The notes under the pieces: generated by a model | Seen by the model: only the letters and a program-made list of their open reading frames with translations | Told to the model about the DNA's origin: nothing | Databases searched by the model: none | In this document: one piece after another, positions 23,310 to 34,929 of the stretch | Layout of the letters: every line of letters starts with the position of its first letter | How positions within the stretch are numbered: position 1 is the stretch's first letter | Source: Epiperipatus broadwayi | Taxonomy: Eukaryota > Onychophora > Udeonychophora > Euonychophora > Peripatidae | DNA: 64,000 nucleotides | Direction: 5' to 3' | NCBI GenBank assembly: GCA_028023455.1 | Contig: JAQFVV010006293.1 | Coordinates: 1,439,844 to 1,503,843 of the forward strand | Made by a program: the position numbers and the translations under genes

Positions 23310-23670
23310 GCTTTTCTATTGACATTTTGAGGATAAATGCTTAGTATAGAATTACAAACATTTTGTTTTATATTTCATACAAAACATGAGTATCAAAAAC
23401 AGATAAACTGATATGATTTTTTTAGCAATTCAATTTTTTTATAAATGAATTTCTCTATGTTAAAATTGTAATCTACATGCGTTTTCTACTCTGTTAAGGC
23501 AGACATAAAAATAACCAGATGTAAAACAATTCACCATTTTTATTTTTGACATTTTGTTTTTGAGATGTTTACTATAGATTTACAAATATTTTGCTTTTAT
23601 ATTTTGTACATAGATGAAAATCAAATAATTAATTTTTTAACAATTCAATTTTTTCCTAATTATGGAAATT
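23310..23670. repeat. Two diverged direct repeats, about 227-bp spacing
   Basis: TGACATTTTG, a TATAGA(A)TTTACAAA-type block, TTTTATATTT and TTTTTTAGCAATTCAATTTTTT recur in order, starting near 23,320 and near 23,547. Identity is moderate. No coding content. Confidence 0.6.
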
Positions 23671-23692
23671 ATCCTTTAGCACATATTTTTAC

Positions 23693-25092
23693 TATGTCAT
23701 GGCTGTCTTATTGTTCATGTGTTACATAAAAATTGCATGTGAAAACACAAATTTACAATTTGATACATGAAATAACATATGCAATGAAGGTTTACAATTT
23801 TATGTATCATAAAGAAAAGGTGGGTGGTTAGGAGAATAATAATTGTTGCATAACAAGATAGATATGTCAAATTAGGTTTACATAGTATTTTCAAAAGCAT
23901 TATGAGATAAATACTTGCACATGGTGATATTTATTAATACATTCTGGGAGGATGGATTGAGTTAGTGTTCCATTGGTATATGACTATATATAAATTATGC
24001 TTATTTGTCAGTGATCAGTATAGGTGTCAACGTTGTCTTATTGTTCATGTGTTGTGAATTTAAAGTTCATTTAAGGTAAGTTGGTGGAATGAACTTTTTA
24101 AACTTCCTTGGATTAGTGGGTTAATGAGACAGGTGTATTATGCTACTCTCAAATGGTGCAGTGTTTTTTCCAGAGTTCATCATGGTCTGATGTTAGAGCT
24201 ATGAGTTCATGTGTTTTAGGCACTTGAGGTGGTTGAAGTTCCAGAGTGTGGGGTGGAAACAATATAGAGAGCGTTTGGAGTCTGTAACTGATATAATTAT
24301 GGTTCTGGAGAGGGGGGATCTTAATTGATGCAAACATCACCTTTGGCATAGTAATAATAAATTTTGACAAATGATTTCCAGCACATTGGGAATCTACACC
24401 AGGGGGAGGTTGTTTACAGTTTTGTGTTTTTGGTTGTTTTGAAACATGAAATTGACTTATTCATTAATGGACTTGAAATATCTTTGTTTTTGCTGACATG
24501 GAAATTGTTCTTGGTGAACCTGGTATAAGTTTTTTTATGAGCTAATGGAAACATGGTGGAATAGGTTTTGGTGCCAGTCACTAGGTCATGTGATCAAATG
24601 GCAGCCATTTTAATTGGTTTTAATTAATTAAAAATGCCATTTTTTCAAGAAAAACTTTTTGTAAATTCAAAATTATCTTAGAAAAATTGTGTGACACAAT
24701 TGATTGTTAATAATTGGTTCAATATATCTTAAATTAATTTGTGAAATATTGAAGATTTTGAGTGGTTTTTTGAAGGTTTAAATCTGGAAATTTTTGCTTG
24801 TTGCCTTGCAATACTAAGGTTTCTTGTAGCTGATCAAAATTTTTTTCTTGCAAATTATGTTACTCATAGAATTTTTTTTTTATAATTAGTGTGTTATCTA
24901 ATTAGGTCAAGTTGTCTTTGTAATGACTTGAAATTTATCTTTAAAAAAATAGATATTATGCAAATCCTTAAGATTTGAAACAGGAGCTCTTGGAGTGAAC
25001 ATGGTGATAAGACCAACTTCAGTAAAGTTATATATTATATTTTAAAGGTAAACTTTATTAAGATTCAAAAAATGTTACATATGAAAACATAG
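23693..25092. repeat. 1.3-kb repeat, copy 1
   Basis: This segment matches 32,257-33,530 in the same orientation. Shared landmarks are GTTCATGTGTTACATAAA, ACAATTTGATACATGA, AATAATAATTGTTGCATAAC, TTAGAGCTATGAGTTCA (TTGGAGCTATGAGTTCA in copy 3), GACATGGAAATTGTTCTTG and TAATAATTGGTTCAATATAT. Similarity is about 75-80 percent by eye, so the duplication is old. GTCTTATTGTTCATGTGTT occurs twice inside this copy (23,704 and about 24,033). I recognise no protein in it. Its 3' end is interrupted by the LTR element at 25,093. Confidence 0.75.
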
Positions 25093-27273
25093 TGTAATGA
25101 TCCGGAGAAGGTAGACTAAAAGGTATCTGCACTACAGGGCGTCATCTAGGCATTTGAACCTAGAAAAATTTATAAAGTAGGCAGATACGTAAGTAAAAAA
25201 AAAATTTTTTTTTTTTCTCTTTTTTTTTTTTTTTAAATATTTTGGTTCCGGTCGTTAGCCCATGTCACTAGCTCAGTGGAATAGCAGAGATTAAATAATA
25301 TAATCTAAGAGTATATAAAAAAAGAATAAAATAAGCCACTGCCAGTAATTAGCATACAAACATTTATTTATGTACATATATATAAGATTGAAAATTGTTT
25401 AGTATCAGTTTACATTTTAACATTTAACATTATTTTTAACTTTACTTTAGATTTTAATTTACATTTTAATTTCTATTATATTATGAGTTTACATTTTAAT
25501 TAAGTTCGCACAGATGGAATTATAAACATTTGTTTTAATAATGTTGAGTATAGATCGGTTACATAGATTACAATGGTTAAAAACATTTCAAAATAAACAT
25601 AAACGATCAAAATATAAAATCATTGATACTGACAATTGCAGAGGGAAATTTATAAGTAACCCAATAGTATTCACCATAAGATACTTGCATTGTCACCAAT
25701 AACTTAAAAGACATCCAAATAAATACATTTTAGATACTCACCGTAAGGTATCATTATTTATCGAATGTCTATATATTTTGATCAAATATGAAAACCCAAA
25801 ACATACTTAACCGATAACCAATCCATGCAAGCGTCTATAAACAACTTAAATTTAATGCATTTTTATTTAGTGTCGAGTATGAATAGACTACATAGATTTG
25901 CATTTGAAAATAAAACATTTTATCCCTATTTAACCTTAGGCTAAAGGTTCACAGCCAAAACTGGCATCAATTTATCTGATATATCGATGCATTCAATGTG
26001 TAATATGAAATACGGCAGCACCAAAAAGTTAAGAGAAGAAATTGCCTCTCGTCAAATAGGAATATGACATCTATCTGACAAGAAGAGCAATAAAAAAAAC
26101 CATAGAAAGGAACTGCGTTCTCCATCTTATAATTCCTTTTATAGGCAAATGGATGAGTGCGGTGTATATATATAAACGATTCTGCCAGTAGAGAATCTCC
26201 GACTACATCTACTAACTACATCAATATATCCAATCCATTGACCAATTTAACGACGACACAAATAACCTAAGATTACCCTCCCCTAATATAACTTTACAAA
26301 TCTATACAGCCAGCCATTCACGCCCGACTTAAGTTTAACATTTATATAATTAATTTAACGAAAAACAAAAATCATGATAAAACTTAAAGAACAAAAAATA
26401 AATAAATAAATGGAAATGATTTTAAATATATATAAAAAAAGGAAATACATCAAATAACATTATTAATAAATTAAGTTGGTCAGATAGGATAATATTGCAA
26501 TCATTTAAATATGGAAAGTTTTAATTTAATGTTCATTATTTATAAAGTTTTTACGGTTTAAAACAGTTCATCTTTATCCGTTGCTTGCCATGAACGTGAA
26601 TTCCCACGCCGTCCTAAGATTGGTGTTCTGTTGGCCGATTTATTTATCCATCCAGAGGTTTTTGCTTTAACTGGTCCTCAATGTAGAAAAACGATAGTTC
26701 ATTTCTCTTTCTTTCTTAGCAAAACTGAAGGGATTGAAGAGTGCGTATTTTCAATCCCTTCTCCTTCACTTCCGCACTAACACATATCTGTCCTCTCTCA
26801 ATAATAATTAATTAATAATTTTCAAACTTGTCCTTTTATATTAATTTGAAGGATCCAATGGATGTTACGTCATGATGATATGGTCCTTTCGCTGAGGTCC
26901 GATTCCATTGTTTTTCATTCATTGGCTATTTGTTTTTATTGTTTTCCTATCTGACCGATGTTTTTACATTTAAATGCCCAAGGCTACTTTACATTTCTAA
27001 TTAAAACAATCATTTCCATTTCTGATTAATTAATGTGTTTTTAAACTTAAAGATATATTTTTATCTTTAAATCTCTACTGAAAATTTAGTTTTAAAACAC
27101 TTTTTCTTTAATAAAGTTTTCATTTAATAATTTTTTTTTTTTTTTATCTGTGCGATTTATATATACGAGTTTAAGATGATATTTAATTTCAATTTTTAAT
27201 TCTTAAAGAAAATTTTTAAATGCGAACATGTTTAATAATAAAAAACAATCTAACATCGTCTGTGCTTGTTACA
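25093..27273 (+). repeat. Left LTR (copy A), 2,181 bp
   Basis: Begins TGTAATGATCCGGAGAAGG and ends GTGCTTGTTACA, giving a TGTAA/TTACA inverted end. Its sequence is nearly repeated by copy C at 29,817-31,984, including the GCCACTGCCAGTAATTAG, GTCGAGTATGAATAGACTAC and GCTTGCCATGAACGTG blocks. By eye the two differ at a few percent, mostly transitions and homopolymer lengths. The first 110 bp match copy B even better than copy C. Unusually long for a gypsy LTR. Confidence 0.85.
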
Positions 27274-28008
27274 TATCAGTAAAGTTGCTTAAAAAAAATG
27301 ATCAAAAAAAAAAAAATTTACTTAGGGTTAGTAATTACGGTACACGATTAACGAAAACATTTACAAAACATCCGGTTAGTAATTTTACAAAAAGACTATA
27401 TCCAAAAAAAAAAAATGTTTACTATCGTTCTCCTAAGGACCATTTACATTTACACCTCCTCCCCACAAGAGTTCTATTTTTTTATATACATTTTATTTTT
27501 ACACATGGCATGACACAAATTTTATAAATTATTTATTTAAGAGGTTGCATTGAGGTAAATATGTTTTAAGGATAATGGGTTTATACGTGTATATTTACAG
27601 CACAATTATATATACCACCAACTTATTTATGACTGATTGAAATGCATACATAGGGTTACACTGACGTAATTCCCAAAGGTACTCATTGTAAGGCACCACA
27701 TTTCGATCATAAACTTACGTGGCTGTGCGCGCCTATACACATTAAAGCATAATTTATATTAACAAAAAAAAAACAAAACATATTTATTGCAACCTTTTGA
27801 CTTTTTTTTTTAACAAAAATTAGTTTTAAAATTATTTATACTTTCTCGTGTTTAATATATATGCGCAATTTCTTCTGGCAGTGCTTTTATAAGATTTAAA
27901 GTATACGACTTTATGTAAACAGATAAACATATTTCATTTTGAAAAAAGAAATTTACTCAGGGTATACGTGGTTTTTATTAATAGATCGGCCCAAGTTGGG
28001 TGGCCAGT
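27274..28008 (+). other. Internal remnant of the LTR element
   Basis: 735 bp between LTR copies A and B. No gag, protease, RT or integrase motif is visible in any frame, and the frame at 27,228-27,527 starts inside the LTR and is not protein-like. The sequence just before copy B (CAAGTTGGGTGGCCAGT) is G-rich and could be a degraded polypurine tract. That would mark copy B as the position of an original right LTR. Confidence 0.55.
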
Positions 28009-29824
28009 TGTAACGATCCGGAGAAGGTAGACTAAAAGGTATCTGCACTACAGGGCGCCATCTAGGCATTTGAACCTAGAAAAATTTATATAGTAGGCAG
28101 ATACGTAAGTTAAGATTCAAAAAATTTTCTTATATATATTATTCTGACCGTTTGCCCAAGGTCACTAGCTCATAGAGTAGCAGAGATTTTAAACATTTAT
28201 AAGTTTCAATAGATTTCTATTCTCAAAGTATATATTAAATATTGAGAACAATAAAATAAAAGAAGCCACTGCCAGTAATTAACACACAAATAGATTTTTA
28301 TTAACGCACATTTAAAATTAAGGAATAAATTTATTTTTAGATTTTAACATTAATATTTTTTTTTAAATTTAAATTACTATTTTACATAGATCGCACAGAT
28401 GGATATTTAAATTATATTTTACTTTAGCATGTCGAGTATAGATAGTCTACATAGATTTTTTTTCACTTAAAAACTTATCAAAACATTCATTCAATCTCAG
28501 ACTAAAAGTTCGTAGTCAACCCAATGCCTGCTTCCAGATATATAGTCGCAATTGATGCAATATGAAGATGCTAGCATAAAACCACGCAGACAGGAATGTG
28601 CATCTGACAGCGTGATATTATTTGAAGGAAATGATCCGTGTCTAGAACAGGAAAGTGCATCTGTCAGACTAAGGAATCATGTATATATATATTTTTTAAA
28701 GAGTGCTACTTATGGGGGGAGAGCGGTCTTTCTGCCGAGTTATAAATCCCTGTCCATAGAGCTAGAAGGGGTTAATGGTGCAGGAAATACATCTGCAAAC
28801 ATTGCAATGGTATGACTGCCTCTTTGGGGTCATGCATTCAGGTGGCCACGTTGCGCTGTATGCTAAACACGCTTCACATTACATTAATATAAACATCTAT
28901 ATATCTCTCCACTAGCACTGCCACAACCACGAAACAAATAGCCTGAAATTAAAATCCCTTAAATTAAACATAAACGAATTTAAACATAGTTATTAATCTT
29001 TATCCATGCAGCTATCTACACCCAACTTTAAATTTAATACATTTTAGTTAAAACATAATACACACACAAAAAAAAAATAAATGAAATGGAAATGATTGCT
29101 TAAACATCTACATAAAAAAATATCAATAATTGAATTTGCATTCTTTAAGTCAGATAAGAGTTCTTATTTTCAGTTATTAATTACTTGCAATTTTAGGAAA
29201 GTTCTTATTAGATAGACACAATAGTTCATACTTTACGGATTTAATAGATTGAGAAGTCCATCTTCGTGATCACTTTCGTAGATTTTGTCCTTCTTTGAAA
29301 TGAAACTGCGACTTGCCATGCATTTGGTCAGGAACTGTCATCCAGAGGCCTCAGCTGGTTTGTCCGGAAAATTAAATTTATTGCAGACTTCCACATCGCG
29401 AAAATCTGCAATATAGCTAGTTATAACGATCTATTCATAGTCAGCTCTAAGATAACAATTATAATAATAATTTGGCTTTTATATTTTTATTAGTCTCTTA
29501 TCATTAGATCTTGAGATTCAAATGGCAAGATGTCACTAATCCTCTGGTGTTTCAATTACGGTGCCTGCTGACATTTCTGGTGTTTGCATTGGTCCTTTAA
29601 TTTCTTTGTACTTTCTTATCTGACCCTTTAATTTATTTTAAATGCCTCAAGGGCCAGTTTGTTTTTGAACAATCATTTAATTAATAAGACAATCATTTCC
29701 ATTTTCTATTTTTTTTTGTGTGTGTGTATTATGTTTTAACTAAAATGTATTAAATTTAAAGTTGGGTGTAGATAGCTGCATGGATAAAGATTAATAACTA
29801 TGTTTAAATTCGTTTATGTTTAAT
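28009..29824 (+). repeat. Diverged, 3'-altered LTR (copy B) inside the element
   Basis: Starts TGTAACGATCCGGAGAAGG. The first roughly 110 bp are almost identical to copy A; after that, similarity drops to an ordered set of shared blocks (GCCACTGCCAGTAATTA, TCGCACAGATGGA, CTTGCCATG, GTTTTCCTATCTGACC-like). The end homologous to TTGTTACA is missing. In its place, 29,690-29,824 is the reverse complement of 28,963-29,098 from the same copy. The frame at 28,552-28,815 is not conserved in copies A or C and is not a gene. Confidence 0.75.
28963..29824. repeat. 135-bp inverted repeat within LTR copy B
   Basis: The left arm (28,963-29,098) and right arm (29,690-29,824) are near-perfect complements around a spacer of about 590 bp; shared landmarks include AAACATAGTTATTAATCTTT and its complement. 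In copies A and C only a short core (GGAAATGATT near one side, AATCATTTCC near the other) is complementary. The long perfect arms are therefore specific to copy B and most simply arose by copying one arm from the other. Confidence 0.85.
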
Positions 29825-31984
29825 GATTCAGAGAATAGCACTTAACGTAATCTGCACTACAGGGCGCCATCTAGGCATTTGAACCCAGAAAAATTTATAA
29901 AGTAGGCAGATACATAAGTAAAAAAAAAATTTTTTTTTTTTTTTAAATTTTGTTTCCGGTCATTAGCCCAAGTCACTAGCTCAGGGAGTAGCAGAGATTT
30001 AATAATATAATCTAAGAGTATATAAAAAAAGAATAAAATAAGCCACTGCCAGTAATTAGCATACAAACATTTATTTATGCACATATATATAAGATTGAAA
30101 ATTGTTTAGTATCATCAGTTTACATTTTAACATTTAACATTATTTTTAACTTTACTTTAGATTTTAATTTACATTTTAATTTCTATTATATTATGAGTTT
30201 ACATTTTAATTAAGTTCGCACAGATGGAATTATAAACATTTGTTTTAATAATGTTGAGTATAGATCGGTTACATAGATTACAACGGTTAAAAACATTTCA
30301 AAATAAACATAAACAATCAAAATATAAAATCATTGATACTGACAATTGCAGAGGGAAATTTATAAGTAACCCAATAGTATTCACCATAAGATACTTGCAT
30401 TGTCACCAGTAACTTAAAAGACATCCAAATAAATACATTTTAGATACTCACCGTAAGGTATCATTATTTATCGAATGTCTATATATTTTGATCAAATATG
30501 AAAACCCAAAACATACTTAACCGATAACCAATCCATGCAAGCATCTATAAACAACTTAAATTTAATGCATTTTTATTTAGTGTCGAGTATGAATAGACTA
30601 CATAGATTTGCATTTGAAAATAAAACATTCTATCCCTATTTAACCTTAGGCTAAAGGTTCGCAGCCAAAACTGGCGTCAATTTATCTGATATATCGATGC
30701 ATTCAATGTGTAATACGAAATACGGCAGCACCAAAAAGTTAAGAGAAGAAATTGCCTCTCGTCAAATAGGAATATGACATCTATCTGACAAGAAGAGCAA
30801 TAAAAAAAAACCATAGAAAGGAACTGCATTCTCCATCTTATAATTCCTTCCATAGGCAAACGGATGAGTGTGGCGTATATATATAAACGATTCTGCCAGT
30901 AGCGAATCTCCGACTACATCTACTAACTACATCAATATATCCAATCCATTGACCCAATTTAACAACGACACAAATAACCTAAGATTACCCTCCCCTAATA
31001 TAACTTTACAAATCTATACAGCCAGCCATTCACGCCCGACTTAAGTTTAACATTTATATAATTAATTTAATGAAAAACAAAAATCATGATAAAACTTAAA
31101 GAACAAAAAATAAATAAATAAATGGAAATGATTTTAAATATATATAAAAAAAGGAAATACATCAAATAACATTATTAATAAATTAAGTTGGTCAGATAGG
31201 ATAATATTGCAATCATTTAAATATGGAAAGTTTTAATTTAATGTTCATTATTTATAAAGTTCTTACGGTTTAAAACAGTTCATCTTTATCCGTTGCTTGC
31301 CATGAACGTGAATTCCCACACCGTCCTAAGATTGGTGTTCTGTTGGCCGATTTATTTATCCATCCGGAGGTTTTTGCTTTAACTGGTCCTCAATGTAGAA
31401 AAACGATAGTTCATTTCTCTTTCTTTCTTAGCAAAACTGAAGGGATTGAAGAGTGCGTATTTTCAATCCCTTCTCCTTCACTTCCGCACTAACACATATC
31501 TGTCCTCTCTCAATAATAATTAATTAATAATTTTCAAACTTGCCTTTTTATATTAATTTGAAGGATCCAATGGACGTTACATCATGATGATATGGTCCTT
31601 TCGCTGAGGTCCGATTCCATTGTTTTTCATTCATTGGCTATTTGTTTTTATTGTTTTCCTATCTGACCGATGTTTTTACATTTAAATGCCCAAGGCTACT
31701 TTACATTTCTAATTAAAACAATCATTTCCATTTCTGATTAATTAATGTGTTTTCAAACTTAAAGATATATTTTTAATCTTTAAATCTCTACTGAAAATTT
31801 AGTTTTAAAACACTTTTTCTTTAATAAAGTTTTCGTTTAATAATTTTTTTTTTTTTATCTGTGCGATTTATATATATGAGTTTAAGATGATATTTAATTT
31901 CAATTTTTAATTCTTAAAGAAAATTTTTAAATGCGAACATGTTTAATAATAAAAAACAATGTAACCTCGCCTGTGCTTGTTACA
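29817..31984 (+). repeat. Right LTR (copy C), about 2,168 bp
   Basis: Nearly identical to copy A from ATCTGCACTACAGGGCG (about 29,850) to the TTGTTACA end at 31,984. Its first 35 bases differ (TGTTTAATGATTCAGAGAA instead of TGTAATGATCCGGAGAA, and a divergent stretch after it), so the exact left boundary is uncertain. The first bases overlap the end of the copy B inverted repeat through the shared string TAAT. Confidence 0.8.
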
Positions 31985-31988
31985 ATAG

Positions 31989-32256
31989 GGTCTTAAATAT
32001 AACTTAGTATATAATATATATGTAATAAGGGTTTACAATTTTGCATGTGGTAGGGAAAAAAAACAATAATTAAAAGAATGATCATTACATAACAAGATAC
32101 TTGTCAAATTAGGTTTATATAGAATTTTTAAATGGGATCTTGAGAAAAATACATGGAATCACATGATAGTATCAGGGAAAACATATCTGGGGTTGGAGAT
32201 GGTGTTAGATTAATATATGATTAAATATAAATTGGGCATATTTGGTAGGAAGGATT
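31989..32256. repeat. 1.3-kb repeat, copy 2 (partial)
   Basis: Contains GGTTTACAATTTTGCATG, ATAACAAGATACTTGTCAAATTAGG and a following poorly conserved tail. These match the 5' quarter of copies 1 and 3, so the array has at least two and a partial third unit around the LTR insertion. Confidence 0.65.
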
Positions 32257-33530
32257 ATAATTTTTATGATTATCTTATTTATTGTTCATGTGTTACATAA
32301 ATTGCTTGTGAAAAACATGAGTTTTTAGATACAATTTGATACATGATATTACATATGCAATGAGGGTCTATAATTTTGCTTATGATAAAAAAAGGTAATT
32401 TACAGTAATTGGAAGAATAATAATTGTTGCATAACAAAATACTTATTTCAATTTAGATTTACAAACCTTTTACAAAAGCATTATGAGATAATACATGAAA
32501 TCAAATGGTGATATTTGTTAATACATTTAGGGAGGGTGAATGGAGTTAGTGCTCCATTCACCCATAATTTATTTATTTGTAGGTGAACAGTATAGGTGTC
32601 TAGGCTGTCTTAATGTTTGTGTGTTAGGCCATTTAAAGTTCATTTTAGATAAATTAGTTATCTTTTAAACTTCGTTGGATCAGTAGTTTGATGATGTGGG
32701 TGCACTGTGATACTCTCAAGTGGTGCAATTCACCCTGGTATGACATTGGAGCTATGAGTTCACGCATAGTAGGCACTTGAGTTGGCTGATTTTCCAGGGA
32801 GCAGGTGGAAGTGATATAGAAAGCAATTGGAATCTGTGATTGATATAATGATGGACTTGAAAGGAAAATGTTTTAAATGATGCAAAATATTCCATGTGTT
32901 ACAGACTTGTGTTTTTTAAGTCTAGATTTTAAATGTTGTTAGGATTGTTTGTCCTGAAACTTCAAATTGGTTTATTCATTATTGAACTTGAAATATTTTT
33001 GCTATTGCTGACATGGAAATTGTTCTTGAGAAATGCTGGCATATGTTTTGTCATTTGATAAAGCTAGCAATTTAGTGGAATAGGTTTTGGCACCGACTAC
33101 TTGGTCATGTGATTGTATGCAGCCATTTTGACTGGTTTTAACGATTTAAAAATGTAACTTTTTTAAGAAAACGCTTTTGTAAATTCAAAATTATCTTAGA
33201 AAAGATGTGTGGCATAGTTAATTGTTAATAATTGGTTCAATATATGTTAAATTTACTTGAAATATTGCAGATTTTGAGTGGTCTTTTGTGAGTTTTAAAT
33301 TCGGACATTTTTTTTTGTTGCCTAGTAATACTAAGGTTTACTTTTGCTAATGAAAATTTTTTTTTTGCAAATTATCCATTACACATGAGGGATTTTTATT
33401 ATAACTAGAGTGTTATCTAATTAAATCAATTTCAGTCTTTGTGATGACTTGAAATTTGTCTTTTAAAAAAACTAATATTGTGCAAATTCTTGGAATGAAC
33501 ATGGTGACAGGACTAAGGTTATTATTGATT
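32257..33530. repeat. 1.3-kb repeat, copy 3
   Basis: Direct-orientation match to 23,693-25,010. It contains a perfect 12-pair hairpin with a six-base loop at 32,534-32,563 (GGGTGAATGGAG on one side); the corresponding place in copy 1 is much less well paired. No coding content recognised. Confidence 0.75.
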
Positions 33531-34929
33531 GTTATTGGAAATTATAGTTTGCTTATATTTTTGTCACATTGTCTAAAAATTGTTCAAAAAATATAATAGT
33601 AACTTTTAAAATAATAGTATTTTATTTACACTATAATAAATTATTTTAAGAGGTTGGCAAGCACTTGCAAACCATTGCTACTCGTCTAGTTAATTATTTC
33701 AGACAGAGAACATATATATGCGTAAAGGATATGAACACTGAAATAATTTTAAATGTAATTATAAGAATAAGCAATTTATTTATGAAATTTAGTTTATTAT
33801 TAGGATAGTAAAGGAAGTTAAGATTATAGGAAAAAAGAAATAATTTCATCAATATTCAAACCTTCGTAACAAATGTTAGTCATATGACTTTAGCACCATG
33901 AATTTATATATATATATAATTAAGTTTAGTGAATTTTTTTAAAATTTGTACAAATTAAATTTTAGGTATTTTAGAATTAGATGTTGAATTCCAAATAAAA
34001 TAATTTTATAAAAAATAAAATTATGACGACTTCTGCCTTTTTTTTTTTTTAGCACCTGTCAATCTTTAAACATGAATCTGTCATTTTAATTAATGTGATA
34101 AAGGAAAAGGATGGCACAATCGCTTGAATATTTTTTTTTATTAATTTAGAGTTGAAGAGATTTTTTTTTTTTTTGGGGCTGCTGTCAATGCTTGACGTGT
34201 GACATTTTAAAACACCATTTTAATGTATCTGTTTCTTGAAGCACAATCTTAGTTCTTGTAAATACCAGTTTATATTTGATTTTATAGGAATCTATTGTGC
34301 AGGATTTTTAAGAAAGTTACACTAATTTTTAAAAAATAAAATAGTATATATATAAGTTTGTTTTGAAATTAGTATATTTAAATTGGTTAATTCTTATTTC
34401 TTTTAAAACTGATGATCAAAAGTTCTATTACTGTAAGTATTCATAATTTTTTTTTTGTTATTTTTAAGATCATTTTTTCCTCTCACCGCTCCTATTCCTA
34501 CCTAAATAAAGACATTTTGTAGTTGCATTTTAATGAAGTGTAAATTTATTTTAATGTACATTTATTTTTATCAGAAAGGCTGCAAGAATAGCTTTGAAAG
34601 TCAGACTGGTAGATTTGGCTATAGTAGTATATATTTTTTCCATATAAGGTAAATTTTATAACTCAAAGATGTAGGTCAGTTAAAAGAAAATTCATAGAAA
34701 AGCTGTTGTATATGAGTGTATTATAAATAATGATAATAGTTTTGAAAGATCTTGTAATGTTTTCAATTGCAAGGAGAAGGATAATAAGTGATAGAATCTT
34801 AATCTTTAATTTTAAAGATAGATAATTGCATCTATTTGAATAATTTATTTAGAAATAAATTTAATAAAGGCCATGATTTCAAAATAGAAAAACAACTAGC
34901 AGCTATTGGCCAATAAAATTTTTATTGAG
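33531..34929. other. AT-rich non-coding stretch
   Basis: Contains (TA)n at about 33,905-33,920, poly(T) at about 34,039 and 34,162, and no protein-like frame. Confidence 0.6.

Larger units (their letters stand above)
25089..31988 (+). mobile_element. LTR retrotransposon, 6.9 kb, non-coding, with ATAG target duplication
   Basis: ATAG at 25,089-25,092 precedes the left LTR, and ATAG at 31,985-31,988 follows the right LTR. That is the 4-bp target-site duplication expected of LTR retrotransposon integration (Ty3/gypsy-like elements make 4-5 bp). The LTRs start TGTAA and end TTGTTACA and are about 2.2 kb long, differing at only a few percent of positions. The interior (27,274-29,816) has no gag or pol, no clear tRNA primer-binding site and no polypurine tract before the right LTR. 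It holds 735 bp of non-coding sequence and a third, diverged LTR copy with a large inverted repeat. It is therefore non-autonomous or heavily rearranged. Empty-site reconstruction places it inside the old 1.3-kb repeat array. Confidence 0.85.

Noticed and set aside
28552-28815. 87-residue open frame as a coding gene
   Set aside because: It lies within LTR copy B and is not open in the corresponding parts of copies A and C.
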